Notes under the pieces: generated by a model | The model's input: the letters and a program-made list of their open reading frames with translations, nothing else | Databases searched by the model: none | What the model was told of the DNA's origin: nothing | Program-made: the position numbers and the translations under genes | In this document: one piece after another, positions 1 to 8,774 of the stretch | How the letters are laid out: each line of letters opens with the position of its first letter | Numbering within the stretch: the first letter of the stretch is position 1 | Source: Betaproteobacteria bacterium | GTDB taxonomy: Bacteria; Pseudomonadota; Gammaproteobacteria; Burkholderiales; Casimicrobiaceae | NCBI GenBank assembly: GCA_013298145.1 | Contig: JAAFJO010000002.1 | Location: forward strand, 789,184 to 853,183 | Direction of reading: 5' to 3' | DNA length: 64,000 nt

Positions 1-1356
1 TTGCATCTGCCGCTTGTGTCTGCGGCGATGGATACCGTCACAGAATCGCGCCTCGCAATTGCAATGGCGCAGGCGGGCGGCGTCGGCGTCATCCATAAGA
101 ATCTCACTGCGAAGCAACAGGCGCTCGAAGTCTCACGCGTCAAACGCCATGAATCAGGCGTATTGAAAGATCCGATCACTGTGACACCGAATCTCACGGT
201 TCGCGAAGTGCTCGCGCTCAACCGTGAACATCGTATCTCTGGCTTTCCCGTCCTCGACGGCAAGAAGTTGGTCGGCATCGTCACCAATCGCGATCTGCGT
301 TTCGAAACCAACCTCGATCAACCCGTTTCAGCGATCATGACGCCCGCACCGAAGCTGGTCACGGTCAAAGAGGGCGAAAGCATTGAGACTGCGAAAGCGC
401 TGATGCACAAACATCGCCTCGAACGCGTCATCGTCGTGAACGATGCGTTCGAGCTGCGCGGATTGATTACGGTGAAGGACATACTCAAGACGACTGAGCA
501 CCCGAAAGCGTGTAAAGATGAACTCGGGCGCTTACGGGTCGGCGCGGCGGTTGGCGTTGCTGAAGGCACTGAGGAGCGCGTTGAATTGCTCATCGCTGCG
601 GGCGTTGATTTCTTGGTGATCGATACTGCGCATGGTCATTCCAAAGGCGTGATCGATCGCGTGCGCTGGGCGAAACAGCACTACCCTAACTCACAAATCA
701 TTGCCGGAAACATCGCGACAAGCGAAGCGGCATCAGCGCTCGCCGATGCTGGCGCTGATGCGGTCAAAGTGGGTATTGGGCCTGGTGCGATTTGTACGAC
801 CCGTATCGTCACTGGGGTCGGCGTACCGCAAGTCACCGCGATCGCAGACGTTGCAAATGGCCTGAAGGGCACTGGCATCCCGCTCATCGCTGACGGCGGC
901 ATCCGCTTCTCTGGTGATATTGCCAAGGCCATTGCAGCGGGCGCGAATAGCGTGATGCTCGGCAGCATGTTTGCTGGCACCGAGGAAGCGCCGGGCGAAA
1001 TCGTGCTTTACCAAGGCCGCAGCTACAAGAGCTTCCGTGGCATGGGAAGTCTTGGCGCGATGCAACAGGGAAGCGCTGATCGCTATTTCCAAGACAGCGC
1101 GCCGAACAATCCAAACACCGCGAAGCTCGTGCCTGAAGGCGTTGAAGCTCAAGTGCCTTTCAAAGGCAGCGTGACCAATGTCGTTTTCCAAATGGAGGGC
1201 GGCCTGCGCGCATCGATGCATTACTGCGGCTGCGCAACGCTCGACGAAATGCGCGAACGTGCGGAATTTACTGAGATCACGTCTGCGGGAATCCGCGAAT
1301 CGCATGTTCACGACGTGAAGATCACCAAGGAAGCGCCGAATTACCACGTCGACTAG
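1..1356 (+). CDS. guaB: IMP dehydrogenase, 5'-truncated by window edge
   Basis: Catalyses NAD-dependent oxidation of IMP to XMP, the committed step of GMP synthesis, in the cytoplasm. The visible fragment (451 codons) opens inside the conserved [11 protein letters not shown] segment. Family members carry about 40 more N-terminal residues, so the true start lies upstream and the first TTG here is an internal Leu codon. Two CBS domains follow (about residues 57-160). The catalytic loop GPGAICTTR holds the active-site Cys at about residue 265, then comes the [11 protein letters not shown] phosphate-binding segment and the GSLGAM flap region. The C-terminus [15 protein letters not shown] is typical and complete. 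guaA lies 0.75 kb downstream with one gene between, a known betaproteobacterial arrangement. Identity is certain; only the 5' end is missing. Confidence 0.97.
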   Translation: MHLPLVSAAMDTVTESRLAIAMAQAGGVGVIHKNLTAKQQALEVSRVKRHESGVLKDPITVTPNLTVREVLALNREHRISGFPVLDGKKLVGIVTNRDLRFETNLDQPVSAIMTPAPKLVTVKEGESIETAKALMHKHRLERVIVVNDAFELRGLITVKDILKTTEHPKACKDELGRLRVGAAVGVAEGTEERVELLIAAGVDFLVIDTAHGHSKGVIDRVRWAKQHYPNSQIIAGNIATSEAASALADAGADAVKVGIGPGAICTTRIVTGVGVPQVTAIADVANGLKGTGIPLIADGGIRFSGDIAKAIAAGANSVMLGSMFAGTEEAPGEIVLYQGRSYKSFRGMGSLGAMQQGSADRYFQDSAPNNPNTAKLVPEGVEAQVPFKGSVTNVVFQMEGGLRASMHYCGCATLDEMRERAEFTEITSAGIRESHVHDVKITKEAPNYHVD

Positions 1357-1369
1357 ACGTGGCTTTTTT
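1344..1369 (+). terminator. Rho-independent terminator of guaB overlapping its stop codon
   Basis: A 7-bp stem CCACGTC (1344-1350) and GACGTGG (1356-1362) with a 5-nt loop is followed by C and six T. The stop codon (1354-1356) sits in the loop and the base of the right arm, so terminator and coding end are fused. It would separate guaB from the next gene. Confidence 0.75.
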
Positions 1370-1400
1370 AGCGTTACCCAAACTAATGCAGGGCAAGAAA

Positions 1401-2009
1401 ATGAAAAAAGTATTATCAACGTTTACTGTAATGCTGCTCTGCTCCAGCTTTAGCCTGGCTTTCGCGCAAGGGGCTGGGCCCTCTGCGGGCGGCGGCGAAC
1501 TCACGGCAGCGAAACGCGCTGATATCAAAACGCTGCTCGAGATCACGGGGATTCGTGCGATCCCTGAGCAAATTGCAACGAGCAGCGTGCAGAGCATGGT
1601 CGCAGGCGTCCGCCAGCTCGATGCGAAATTTCCAGATAAGGGATTCGTTGCCATGCGCGATGCCATGAAGTCGGTGTTCGACAAAAAAGTCGATGTCCCG
1701 GGTGGTCTGATCGAGCAGGTTACGCTCGTGTATCACAACGCTTTCACTGCAGGTGAAGTTGCTGAGATCGTTAAGTTCTACCAAAGCCCCACTGGCAAAA
1801 AGATGACTGGCCTGCAGCAGAAGGTAAACGCCGAAACGATTCAAACCGCCATGCGTTGGGCTGACTCGCTAGCTGTAGAGGCCGATAACGCGATTGATGC
1901 AGCGCTCAAGAAAGAAAACCTGAAACTCCCCGATCCGCCGAAGGCAGCTACGCCCGCACCGGCTGCAGCGCCGAAAGCACCCGCTAAATCCGACGCGCCA
2001 AAGAAATAA
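1401..2009 (+). CDS. Exported DUF2059-family protein
   Basis: A 202-residue protein of unknown biochemical role. Residues 1-23 form a Sec signal peptide (MKK, hydrophobic core, AFAQG cleavage region), so it is probably periplasmic. The middle (about residues 40-160) has the DUF2059 pattern: helical, with an FYQSPTGKKM motif typical of the family. The last 30 residues are rich in Pro, Ala and Lys and look disordered. I chose the ATG at 1401 because it gives a clean signal peptide; an upstream in-frame ATG at 1359 would add 14 residues overlapping the guaB terminator. It sits between guaB and guaA but is bounded by hairpins on both sides, so co-transcription with them is doubtful. Family assignment is fairly sure; function is not known. 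Confidence 0.8.
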   Translation: MKKVLSTFTVMLLCSSFSLAFAQGAGPSAGGGELTAAKRADIKTLLEITGIRAIPEQIATSSVQSMVAGVRQLDAKFPDKGFVAMRDAMKSVFDKKVDVPGGLIEQVTLVYHNAFTAGEVAEIVKFYQSPTGKKMTGLQQKVNAETIQTAMRWADSLAVEADNAIDAALKKENLKLPDPPKAATPAPAAAPKAPAKSDAPKK

Positions 2010-2012
2010 TTT

Positions 2013-2054
2013 GAAGCGTAGACGCAAGGGCCCTTCGTGGGCCCTTCGCGCTTC
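2013..2054 (+). terminator. Long hairpin after the DUF2059 gene
   Basis: The stem AAGGGCCC (2026-2033) and GGGCCCTT (2039-2046), loop TTCGT, is extended outward by GAAGCG (2013-2018) and CGCTTC (2049-2054). It lacks a long T tract, so it may act as an attenuating or RNA-stabilising hairpin rather than a classical terminator. Confidence 0.5.
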
Positions 2055-2104
2055 TGATAGCTAGCACTTTTTAATCCACCCGTTTCTACGAAGCACGCAA
2101 CGCT

Positions 2105-3742
2105 ATGTCACGCGGCATTCTCATCCTCGATTTCGGTTCACAAGTCACTCAACTCATCGCGCGTCGTGTGCGCGAAATGGGCGTGTATTGCGAGCTGCAT
2201 CCCAACGACGTATCCGACGAGTTCATTCACGAATACAACCCGGAAGGCATCATCCTTTCCGGATCGCACGCGAGTACGTACGAAGCGCATGAATTGCGCG
2301 CACCCGCCGCCGTGTTCACGCAAGGCGTGCCGGTGCTCGGCATTTGTTACGGCATGTTCACGATGACGGTTCAGCTGGGGGGGAGCGTTGAAGCAAGTGA
2401 CCATCGCGAGTTCGGTCATGCCGAGCTTCGCGCGCACGGTCATACCAAGCTGTTCGAAGGCCTTGAAGACACCAAAAGTTCGGCTGGCCACGGTTTGCTT
2501 CACGTTTGGATGAGCCACGGCGACAAGGTCACGCAAATGCCACCGGGCTTCTCGCTCATGGCTTCTACCAGCAACTGCCCAATCGCGGGCATGGCTGATG
2601 AATCGCGCGGCTATTACGCGGTGCAATTCCATCCCGAGGTCACACACACGAAGCAAGGCAAAGCGATGCTCTCCCGCTTTGTGCTCGATGTGTGCAAAGC
2701 AACGCCTTCGTGGACGATGCCGAATTACATCGACACCGCAGTCGCGAAGATTCGTGAACAAGTCGGCAGCGAAGAGGTGATCCTCGGCCTTTCTGGTGGT
2801 GTGGATTCAAGTGTCGCCGCCGCGCTCATTCATCGTGCGATCGGAAAACAACTCACCTGCGTGTTCGTCGATCATGGCCTGCTTCGTTTGAACGAAGGCG
2901 ATATGGTCATGAAAATGTTCGCTGACAATTTAGGCGTGAAGGTCATTCGCGTTGATGCAAGCGAACAGTTCATGGGGCATCTCAAAGGCGTCACCGATCC
3001 CGAGCAAAAGCGAAAGATCATCGGCCGCGAATTTGTTGAAGTGTTTCAAGCCGAAGCGAAAAAACTCCCGCAAGCCAAGTGGCTCGCGCAAGGCACGATC
3101 TATCCCGATGTGATCGAAAGCGCGCACGCAAAAACAAAAAAAGCGAACACGATCAAGAGTCATCACAACGTGGGCGGCTTGCCAGAAACGCTGCATCTCA
3201 AATTGCTTGAGCCGCTGCGCGAACTGTTCAAAGACGAAGTCCGCGAACTCGGCGTCGCCCTCGGTCTGCCGCGCGAAATGGTCTATCGCCATCCATTCCC
3301 CGGCCCCGGCCTCGGCGTGCGTATTCTCGGAGAAGTTACCCGCCAAGCCGCAGACCTCCTGCGCCGCGCGGATGCGATCTTCATCGAAGAGCTGCGCAAT
3401 ACGCCGGTAGTGTTGCCTCTCCCTCTGGGAGAGGCCGCTGCGAGAGCAGCGGGTGAGGGAAGCGCTTCCAGCCCGCAATCCTGGTACGACAACACCGCCC
3501 AAGCCTTCGCAGTTTTCCTCCCCGTGAAGAGCGTCGGCGTCATGGGTGACGGCCGCACGTACGAAAACATCGTCGCACTCCGGGCAGTACAAACCACCGA
3601 CTTCATGACCGCCCACTGGGCAGAACTCCCACATTCACTGCTAGCAAAAGTGTCGAACCGCATCATCAACGAAGTGCGCGGATTTAACCGAGTTGTATAT
3701 GACATCAGCGGCAAACCCCCTGCGACGATTGAGTGGGAATGA
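2105..3742 (+). CDS. guaA: GMP synthase (glutamine-hydrolysing) with in-frame repeat insertion
   Basis: Converts XMP, glutamine and ATP to GMP. The 545-residue protein has the class-I glutamine amidotransferase domain first (nucleophile Cys81 in GICYGM, His/Glu in QFHPEVTH). The ATP-pyrophosphatase domain follows with the P-loop SGGVDS at 230-235, then the C-terminal dimerisation domain ending [11 protein letters not shown]. The oddity is in that last domain. Between EELRNT and WYDNTAQAF, homologues as I recall them carry only a few variable residues. Here the stretch at residues 438-452 is encoded by a 45-bp palindromic repeat (3416-3460) of the same family as intergenic repeats near 18.1 and 18.9 kb. 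All catalytic motifs are intact and the frame stays open, so the enzyme is presumably functional. Confidence 0.97.
   Translation: MSRGILILDFGSQVTQLIARRVREMGVYCELHPNDVSDEFIHEYNPEGIILSGSHASTYEAHELRAPAAVFTQGVPVLGICYGMFTMTVQLGGSVEASDHREFGHAELRAHGHTKLFEGLEDTKSSAGHGLLHVWMSHGDKVTQMPPGFSLMASTSNCPIAGMADESRGYYAVQFHPEVTHTKQGKAMLSRFVLDVCKATPSWTMPNYIDTAVAKIREQVGSEEVILGLSGGVDSSVAAALIHRAIGKQLTCVFVDHGLLRLNEGDMVMKMFADNLGVKVIRVDASEQFMGHLKGVTDPEQKRKIIGREFVEVFQAEAKKLPQAKWLAQGTIYPDVIESAHAKTKKANTIKSHHNVGGLPETLHLKLLEPLRELFKDEVRELGVALGLPREMVYRHPFPGPGLGVRILGEVTRQAADLLRRADAIFIEELRNTPVVLPLPLGEAAARAAGEGSASSPQSWYDNTAQAFAVFLPVKSVGVMGDGRTYENIVALRAVQTTDFMTAHWAELPHSLLAKVSNRIINEVRGFNRVVYDISGKPPATIEWE
3416..3460. repeat. Palindromic repeat family A, copy inside guaA
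   Basis: A 45-nt unit with the family A layout: CCTCTCCC..GGGAGAGG palindrome, a GC-rich second hairpin (CCGCTGC..GCAGCGG), and terminal GGGTGAGGG. Other copies lie at 18112-18154, 18857-18901 and, inverted, 18942-18984. Its length is a multiple of three and it is read without a stop, encoding a Leu/Pro/Ala/Gly-rich loop. Confidence 0.85.
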
Positions 3743-3921
3743 GCCACCGATCGCCCGATTGAGCTAAGCCGTTTAGTTTCAAAAAAAGCTTTGTGACGGA
3801 TGTCGGTTCTGGTGTGTGTCATGCATCTGCAGGGTGGGCAAGAAAAACTTGCTGCAATTCGCAGGCCTGCTTGGCACACCGCTTGAGCAAGTCGTCATTT
3901 TTTCTTTTCTTGGAGTTAACT

Positions 3922-4281
3922 ATGCAATACATGCTCATGTTCAAAGAGACCGCGGCCGATTTTGCTCAGCGCGACAATCCTGAAACTGCACAAACCTATT
4001 GGGGCGCATGGAATGCCTATGTTGGGGCCGTGTACCAGGCTGGGATCGTGGTCAACGGCGCGGGGCTGCATCCCGCACATTCAGCCACTCAGGTTCGTCT
4101 GCGTGAAGGCAAACGCCAAATCCATGATGGCCCTTATGCCGATACCAAAGAACATTTAGGTGGCTACTTCATTATCGAAGTGCCCAGCTTGGATGAAGCA
4201 ATTGCTTGGGCAGCGCGTAGCCCGAACGCGGCCACTGGCAGCACCGAGGTTCGCTTGGTGTTACCGCCGCCGGCTCAGTAA
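3922..4281 (+). CDS. YCII/DGPF-domain protein, partner of ECF42 sigma factor
   Basis: A small cytoplasmic protein of 119 residues with a dimeric ferredoxin-like YCII (DGPF) fold. The N-terminus MQYMLMFKET and the motif DGPYADTKEHLGGYFIIEV are hallmarks of the DGPF family. The start at 3922 follows a GGAG ribosome site at 3912. The gene lies 20 bp upstream of an ECF42-type sigma factor; this pairing is the defining gene neighbourhood of that sigma group, where the DGPF protein is usually the sigma target. Its biochemical role is unknown; it may act in stress or detoxification responses (inference). Confidence 0.9.
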   Translation: MQYMLMFKETAADFAQRDNPETAQTYWGAWNAYVGAVYQAGIVVNGAGLHPAHSATQVRLREGKRQIHDGPYADTKEHLGGYFIIEVPSLDEAIAWAARSPNAATGSTEVRLVLPPPAQ

Positions 4282-4301
4282 GCTCATTTGAGCTTGCAGC
4301 G

Positions 4302-5543
4302 ATGAGTGCTCAGGTTCAATCAGCCGTCGAGCACGCTGCACGCCATTCTTTTGGCAGGCTCGTGGCTTGGCTAGCTTGGAAGTGGGGCGATGTTGCGGCT
4401 GCTGAAGATGCCATGGCAGATGCCTTGGCAAAAGCACTGGCGAATTGGCCCGCTTCGGGTATTCCTCAAGATCCTGATGCTTGGCTGCTCACTGTGGCCA
4501 AGCGCCAGTTGTTGCAAGCTGCGCGACACCACAAACTGGCTGTTGATCCAGCCGTCACGATCTTGCTTGAGAAAGAACAGCCAGCAGCAAATCAAATTCC
4601 CGACACGCGTTTGAATTTAATGCTGGTGTGCGCTCATCCAGCCATTGATGAGCGTATCCATATGCCGCTCATGCTGCAAACCGTGATGGGCTTGGAGGTG
4701 TCGCAAATTGCTCCCGCCATGCTCCTGGCGCCGTCGACCTTGATGCAACGATTGGTTCGCGCTAAGGCCAAGATACGCGATCACAAGATTCGGTTTGAAG
4801 TCCCAGATATCAGCGAGTTACCCAGCCGATTGCAAAGCGTACTCGAGGCGATCTATGCGGCTTTCGGTCTGGGTATTGATGCGATGGACGGCGCTGATAC
4901 GCCTATTTCAGGCCTGGATACCGAGGCCTTGTTTCTCATTGAGCTGGTCCGGCAGCTCGCGCCAGACAGCGCAGAAGCGACAGGTTTGTGGGCGTTGATG
5001 ACCTTTAACAAAGCGCGCCAAAGTGCCCGATTTGATGCGCTTGGGCGATTTGTTGCCTTACAAGACCAAGATTGCCGTCTTTGGAACCGCGCGGCAATTC
5101 TTGCAGCCGATCAAACGCTTTGGCTCGTCGCACAGAAGCGTCAACTGGGCCCGTTTCAGCTTGAAGCAGCCATCCAGTCCGCACACTGCCAACGTCTGTT
5201 CACAGGGAAAACGCCTTGGGCGGCGATTGCCCAACTTTATGAAACCCTTAATCGCCACTACCCCTCCGTCGGCTCGCTGGTCGCGGGCGCAGTTGCGACG
5301 GGGGAGTGTGGCAACCCCAGCGCAGGCTTAGCGCAACTGGATGCCTTGGATCACTCACTCAGGCATTCATTTCAAGCGTGGTGGGTTGCACGGGCGCACC
5401 TGCTTTGGATTCTTGACAACGGCTCGGGTCTCAACAGAACCGAAATTCGCCTCGCGTATGAGAAAGCCTTGGGCTTGACCATCGATCTCCGGCTGAAGGC
5501 GCATTTGGCCTCCAAGCTCGCTCAGTCCAACGGGGCGGTTTGA
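4302..5543 (+). CDS. ECF42-type RNA polymerase sigma factor with C-terminal extension
   Basis: A 413-residue sigma-70 family regulator. Sigma region 2 spans about residues 10-75 (RLVAWLAWKWGDVAAAEDAMADALAKAL) and region 4 about 100-160, with the helix-turn-helix at LEVSQIAPAMLLAPSTLMQRLVRAKAKIR. The remaining 240 residues form a helical, TPR-like extension (DUF6596 region). This is the ECF42 layout, in which the extension is thought to replace an anti-sigma factor for activity control. No anti-sigma gene is present nearby. It lies 20 bp behind the DGPF gene and probably shares its promoter, giving positive autoregulation (inference). Class assignment is firm; the inducing signal is unknown. 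Confidence 0.92.
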   Translation: MSAQVQSAVEHAARHSFGRLVAWLAWKWGDVAAAEDAMADALAKALANWPASGIPQDPDAWLLTVAKRQLLQAARHHKLAVDPAVTILLEKEQPAANQIPDTRLNLMLVCAHPAIDERIHMPLMLQTVMGLEVSQIAPAMLLAPSTLMQRLVRAKAKIRDHKIRFEVPDISELPSRLQSVLEAIYAAFGLGIDAMDGADTPISGLDTEALFLIELVRQLAPDSAEATGLWALMTFNKARQSARFDALGRFVALQDQDCRLWNRAAILAADQTLWLVAQKRQLGPFQLEAAIQSAHCQRLFTGKTPWAAIAQLYETLNRHYPSVGSLVAGAVATGECGNPSAGLAQLDALDHSLRHSFQAWWVARAHLLWILDNGSGLNRTEIRLAYEKALGLTIDLRLKAHLASKLAQSNGAV

Positions 5544-5709
5544 ACGCTCGTTGATTTTTGCGTCTGGCCCGGTGAGATGAAATCTCGACAACGTTGAGCC
5601 ACCCAATCGAGTCATGTTACGTCGATGATTTCCACATGAGTCGTTTCGTCAGCTTGCTTGAATTAACACGTGATCGGAAATAACCGCCCAAGCGATAAGC
5701 TGTAGCGAT

Positions 5710-6702
5710 CTAATCTGGTTGCGGCGCAAGCTGCTTCAAACGGACCTGCAGAGCAGGTATCTGAGACTTCGCATACGTCTCGCCGAGCGCCAGTGATTGC
5801 AAAAAGTAGCTACGACGTGGGCTCGCGTAGTAGCCCAAGTCTGGGTGCAAGATGAAATCCGCTTTCGACGTTTCGGGCGCGATGCGTGCGGCGCGGGCGA
5901 TGTCTCGCTTTCGCATGCTCTCAGCGGCTTCGGGCGGTGTGCTGCCCGGTAGCGCCGACACATCGACTGCGATCACGAATTGTGCGCCCAATCGCCGCGC
6001 GACGTTCACCGCGACAGGTAGGGATTCATCGGCATCTTCGTATTCAGTGCCGAGAATTCCGACAGGCGAAACGATGCCCATGACCGCGGCTGAGGCGCGC
6101 ACCGCAACAGCCGCGTTTCCCTGCAAAAAATAGCGCGCTTCTTTTGGCGTGGCCGACGGAGTAGACGGCCGCTCAGTGGCCACGACTACGACGCGTCGAG
6201 GAAGCTGCTCCAAGCGCTGGCCATTTTTCAATTGGCTTTCCACATAGCGCTGTAGGCGCTCGCCGCGAATCCATCCGCGATCTGCGAAGGGGTTGGGATC
6301 GAACAAGGTGAGTGGGCCACCGCTCAACGCTTGCTCGGTGAGCTGCGCTGCGTTCAAGCCGTCTGCCCAAAACGTGCCGATGAGTGCGCCGACGCTTGAG
6401 CCGATGATGATGTCGGGCACGATTCCCGCGTCTTCGAGCGCTTTGAGAATGCTCAGATGCGCATAGCCGCGCGGACCGCCGCTGCCGAGCACAAGGGCAA
6501 TTCGCGGCGCGGGTTGGAGTGGCGCGATCTGCTCCAGGCGCAGCGCAACGGGTGCATCCGTGTTCGTATAGTTAAACGCCGCACAGCCGCTCAAAAACAG
6601 GGGGATTATTACAACTGCTATACGCTGAAAACGTCTATTTAACAGGGGCAAGGAGATATTTTTAAGCATTTTTGAGAATAATTTCATTACTTCGTTTGCC
6701 AT
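5710..6702 (-). CDS. Patatin-like phospholipase, putative lipoprotein
   Basis: A predicted serine acyl hydrolase of the RssA/patatin type. The N-terminus has a hydrophobic segment ending in a lipobox (LSGC, Cys40), so the protein is probably lipid-anchored. The oxyanion loop GSGGPRG is at about 73-79 and the nucleophile elbow GSSVG has Ser103. The expected DG(G/A) motif for the catalytic Asp is not canonical: in its place is EDADESLPV. The start is set at the ATG at 6702; another ATG at 6687 also keeps the signal. It begins right after the TetR stop (6705) and is very probably co-transcribed with it, which makes it a candidate member of the regulon. Substrate unknown. Confidence 0.85.
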   Translation of the reverse strand: MANEVMKLFSKMLKNISLPLLNRRFQRIAVVIIPLFLSGCAAFNYTNTDAPVALRLEQIAPLQPAPRIALVLGSGGPRGYAHLSILKALEDAGIVPDIIIGSSVGALIGTFWADGLNAAQLTEQALSGGPLTLFDPNPFADRGWIRGERLQRYVESQLKNGQRLEQLPRRVVVVATERPSTPSATPKEARYFLQGNAAVAVRASAAVMGIVSPVGILGTEYEDADESLPVAVNVARRLGAQFVIAVDVSALPGSTPPEAAESMRKRDIARAARIAPETSKADFILHPDLGYYASPRRSYFLQSLALGETYAKSQIPALQVRLKQLAPQPD

Positions 6703-6704
6703 CG

Positions 6705-7382
6705 TCAATTGGTCTTTTCAGAAGTTTTGCTGTTAAGCGCAGGTTCGCTCGCCATACTGCGCTCGATCATGCCAAACACGTGTGCTCTCAGTAGCGCTGC
6801 GGGGGCGAGCCCTAGCGCCGCAGTTGCATCAAGCCGCGAGATACTCGCCAGCCCGTGGATCGCCGCCCAAATGCACAACGCATCGCGCTCGACCCACGCC
6901 ATCTGCCAAGGCGGCGGTACTTGTGCGTAAACGCGGGTGAGCACGCTGCGCAACTCGTCGAATGCGACCTTGGCGGCCTGCGCCATTGCAGGATGATGCG
7001 CGGCTTGCGGCCAGGGGTCGGTAAACATCAGCGCGTATTCCACCGGGTGCGCAGCCGCGTAACCCAGATACGCATCGCCCAAGCTGCCCAACTCATCCTG
7101 CGCGTTCTCGTGCGGCGTACGCGCTGCAAGCGCTTGGGCGAACTCCGCAAAACATTGCCGGAGCACTTCAGCTAACAAGTCGTCGCGGGTGGGGTAATGG
7201 CGGTAGGGCGCTTGATGAGACACGCCGAGCCGCCGCGCCACGTCGCGAAGGCTCAGCGCCGCGCATCCTTCCGCCGCAATGACCTCTCGCGCGGCGATCA
7301 CGCAGGCTTGCTTAAGCGGGATCGCGTCGCTTTCGTTGCCTGCCGTTTGAGAGGCGGCTTCGCTTCGTGTGGTTTTGGGCAT
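6705..7382 (-). CDS. TetR/AcrR family repressor with WHG-type ligand domain
   Basis: A 225-residue one-component regulator. The N-terminal helix-turn-helix is at about residues 25-70 (ALSLRDVARRLGVSHQAPYRHYPTRDDLLAEVL). The C-terminal half carries the signature WAAIHGLASISRLD of the WHG (TetR_C_33) ligand-binding domain. It is divergent from the DUF2141-SDR-membrane protein operon. The 112-bp intergenic region has two copies of a GTTGAC-N3-GTC(A/T)AC palindrome, the likely operators, so it probably represses both directions. The patatin gene follows at once. The ligand cannot be read from sequence; the target genes suggest a lipid-like or hydrophobic compound (inference). Confidence 0.93.
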   Translation of the reverse strand: MPKTTRSEAASQTAGNESDAIPLKQACVIAAREVIAAEGCAALSLRDVARRLGVSHQAPYRHYPTRDDLLAEVLRQCFAEFAQALAARTPHENAQDELGSLGDAYLGYAAAHPVEYALMFTDPWPQAAHHPAMAQAAKVAFDELRSVLTRVYAQVPPPWQMAWVERDALCIWAAIHGLASISRLDATAALGLAPAALLRAHVFGMIERSMASEPALNSKTSEKTN

Positions 7383-7403
7383 GGGTGAATTCTAGATAGA
7401 AAA

Positions 7404-7449
7404 GTTGACAGTGTCTACGTTTGCGAAGTACATTGTTGACGCTGTCAAC
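7404..7449. promoter_or_regulatory. Paired TetR operator-like palindromes and candidate promoter
   Basis: GTTGACAGTGTCTAC (7404-7418) and GTTGACGCTGTCAAC (7435-7449) are 6-3-6 inverted repeats, the second perfect, with starts 31 bp apart (about three helical turns). A candidate plus-strand promoter overlaps them: TTGACA at 7405-7410 and TACATT at 7429-7434, spacing 18. Repressor bound here would block the plus-strand operon and could also affect the TetR gene. Confidence 0.75.
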
Positions 7450-7494
7450 TATTTTTCTTCTTCATCCTCCTCCTTAACTTTCAGGAAATTCTTC

Positions 7495-7944
7495 ATGCGC
7501 AACAGAACAAAAACTCCCGTCCAAGTCGTAATCGCGGCATCGTTAGCGCTCGTCTCCGCAAGCAGCTTCGCAAATGATGCGGAGATCACCATCCGCGTGA
7601 CCAACGTCGCTTCCAATCAAGGTGAAGTGGGCTGCGCACTCTTCCCTGTGGGATCGGCATTTCCGATAGATGCAACGGGCGCGCGGCAGCTCTGGCAAAA
7701 GGCCGAGCCTTTGGGCGTCACTTGCCGGTTTGACAAAGTCGCGCCGGGCAGCTGGGCGGTATCCGCATCACACGATTTGAACGGCAATCGCAAAGTCGAT
7801 ACCAATTTTTTAGGTATACCGACCGAGGCTTGGGGCGTTTCGAATAACGCACGACCGACGCTGCGCGCACCAAAGTTCGAAGAGGCCGCCTTCAAAATCG
7901 CCGCTGGGCAATCGCTCACGCTTGAGATCAAGGTGGATAAATGA
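7495..7944 (+). CDS. Exported DUF2141-family protein
   Basis: A 149-residue exported protein of unknown activity. A Sec signal peptide covers roughly residues 1-24, ending near ASSFAN. The mature part matches the DUF2141 pattern, including the acidic DLNGNRKVDTNFLGIPTE motif and the following GVSNNARP. The start ATG at 7495 has AGGAAA at 7482. It is the first gene of an operon under the two TetR palindromes, and its stop overlaps the start of the SDR gene (ATGA, 7941-7944), suggesting translational coupling. A periplasmic or cell-surface location is likely. Confidence 0.85.
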   Translation: MRNRTKTPVQVVIAASLALVSASSFANDAEITIRVTNVASNQGEVGCALFPVGSAFPIDATGARQLWQKAEPLGVTCRFDKVAPGSWAVSASHDLNGNRKVDTNFLGIPTEAWGVSNNARPTLRAPKFEEAAFKIAAGQSLTLEIKVDK

Positions 7945-8774
7945 ACGCGTTACAACACGCTTCGCAATCCGCTACGCAAAGAAGCGATTTAGCGCGCCGT
8001 TTCGGTCCTTGGGCGCTGGTCACCGGCGCGTCAGATGGGATTGGATTGGAGATCGCGCGCATCCTTGCGCAGCGTGGCTTTAGCCTGTTACTCGTGGCGC
8101 GGCGCAAGGATCGTTTGGAGGCTCTCTGTGGTGAATTGCATTCTGCTCACAACGTGACATGCAAACCAATTGAAGCCAATCTCGCAACCGATGAAGGTAA
8201 CACGCTGGTGACTCATGCGCTCGCATCGCATGAGGTCGGGCTCTTCGTCGCGGCGGCTGGCTTCGGCACATCGGGGCTGTTTGCAAACAGCGATCTGCGC
8301 ACCGAGCTCGACATGTTGCAGGTGAACTGCGCGGCGGTATTGCGCGGCGTGTACGACGCGGCATCGCACATGCGGCAACGCAAATCGGGGGCGATCGTTT
8401 TGTTCAGCTCAGTGGTTGCGTTTCATGGCGTCGCGCGATCTGCACATTACGCGGCCACCAAAGCCTGGGTGCAATCGCTTGGCGAGGGGCTGCGCATAGA
8501 GCTCGGCCCGCACGGCATCGATGTGCTTATCAGTGCGCCGGGACCTGTGGATACGGGATTCGCTCGCCGCGCTCACATGCAGATGGGTAAAGCACTGTCG
8601 CCTGGCGTTGTGGCGCTTCGTACGGTCGATGCCATCGGTAAAACTGGGTTTATTCGGCCTGGCGGGTTATCGAAGCTATTGGGCTGGTCTCTCGCAACAC
8701 TGCCCCGCGCGCTGCGCGTGAGGCTGATGTCGCAAATCATGAAAGGTATGGCGCGCAGTGACTACCAAACCTAG
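7941..8774 (+). CDS. Short-chain dehydrogenase/reductase (classical SDR)
   Basis: An NAD(P)-dependent oxidoreductase of 277 residues. The Rossmann motif TGASDGIG is at 28-35. The NCAAVLRG segment corresponds to the structural Asn, LFSSVVAFHG holds the catalytic Ser, and YAATK gives the catalytic Tyr and Lys. It resembles the DltE/YqjQ-like group acting on hydrophobic alcohols or ketones, but the substrate cannot be told. It is translationally coupled to the DUF2141 gene upstream and overlaps the membrane protein gene downstream by 17 bp. Confidence 0.9.
   Translation: MNALQHASQSATQRSDLARRFGPWALVTGASDGIGLEIARILAQRGFSLLLVARRKDRLEALCGELHSAHNVTCKPIEANLATDEGNTLVTHALASHEVGLFVAAAGFGTSGLFANSDLRTELDMLQVNCAAVLRGVYDAASHMRQRKSGAIVLFSSVVAFHGVARSAHYAATKAWVQSLGEGLRIELGPHGIDVLISAPGPVDTGFARRAHMQMGKALSPGVVALRTVDAIGKTGFIRPGGLSKLLGWSLATLPRALRVRLMSQIMKGMARSDYQT

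Noticed and set aside
733..1419. 228-codon open frame antisense to guaB
   Set aside because: Shadow of guaB, whose motifs are beyond doubt.
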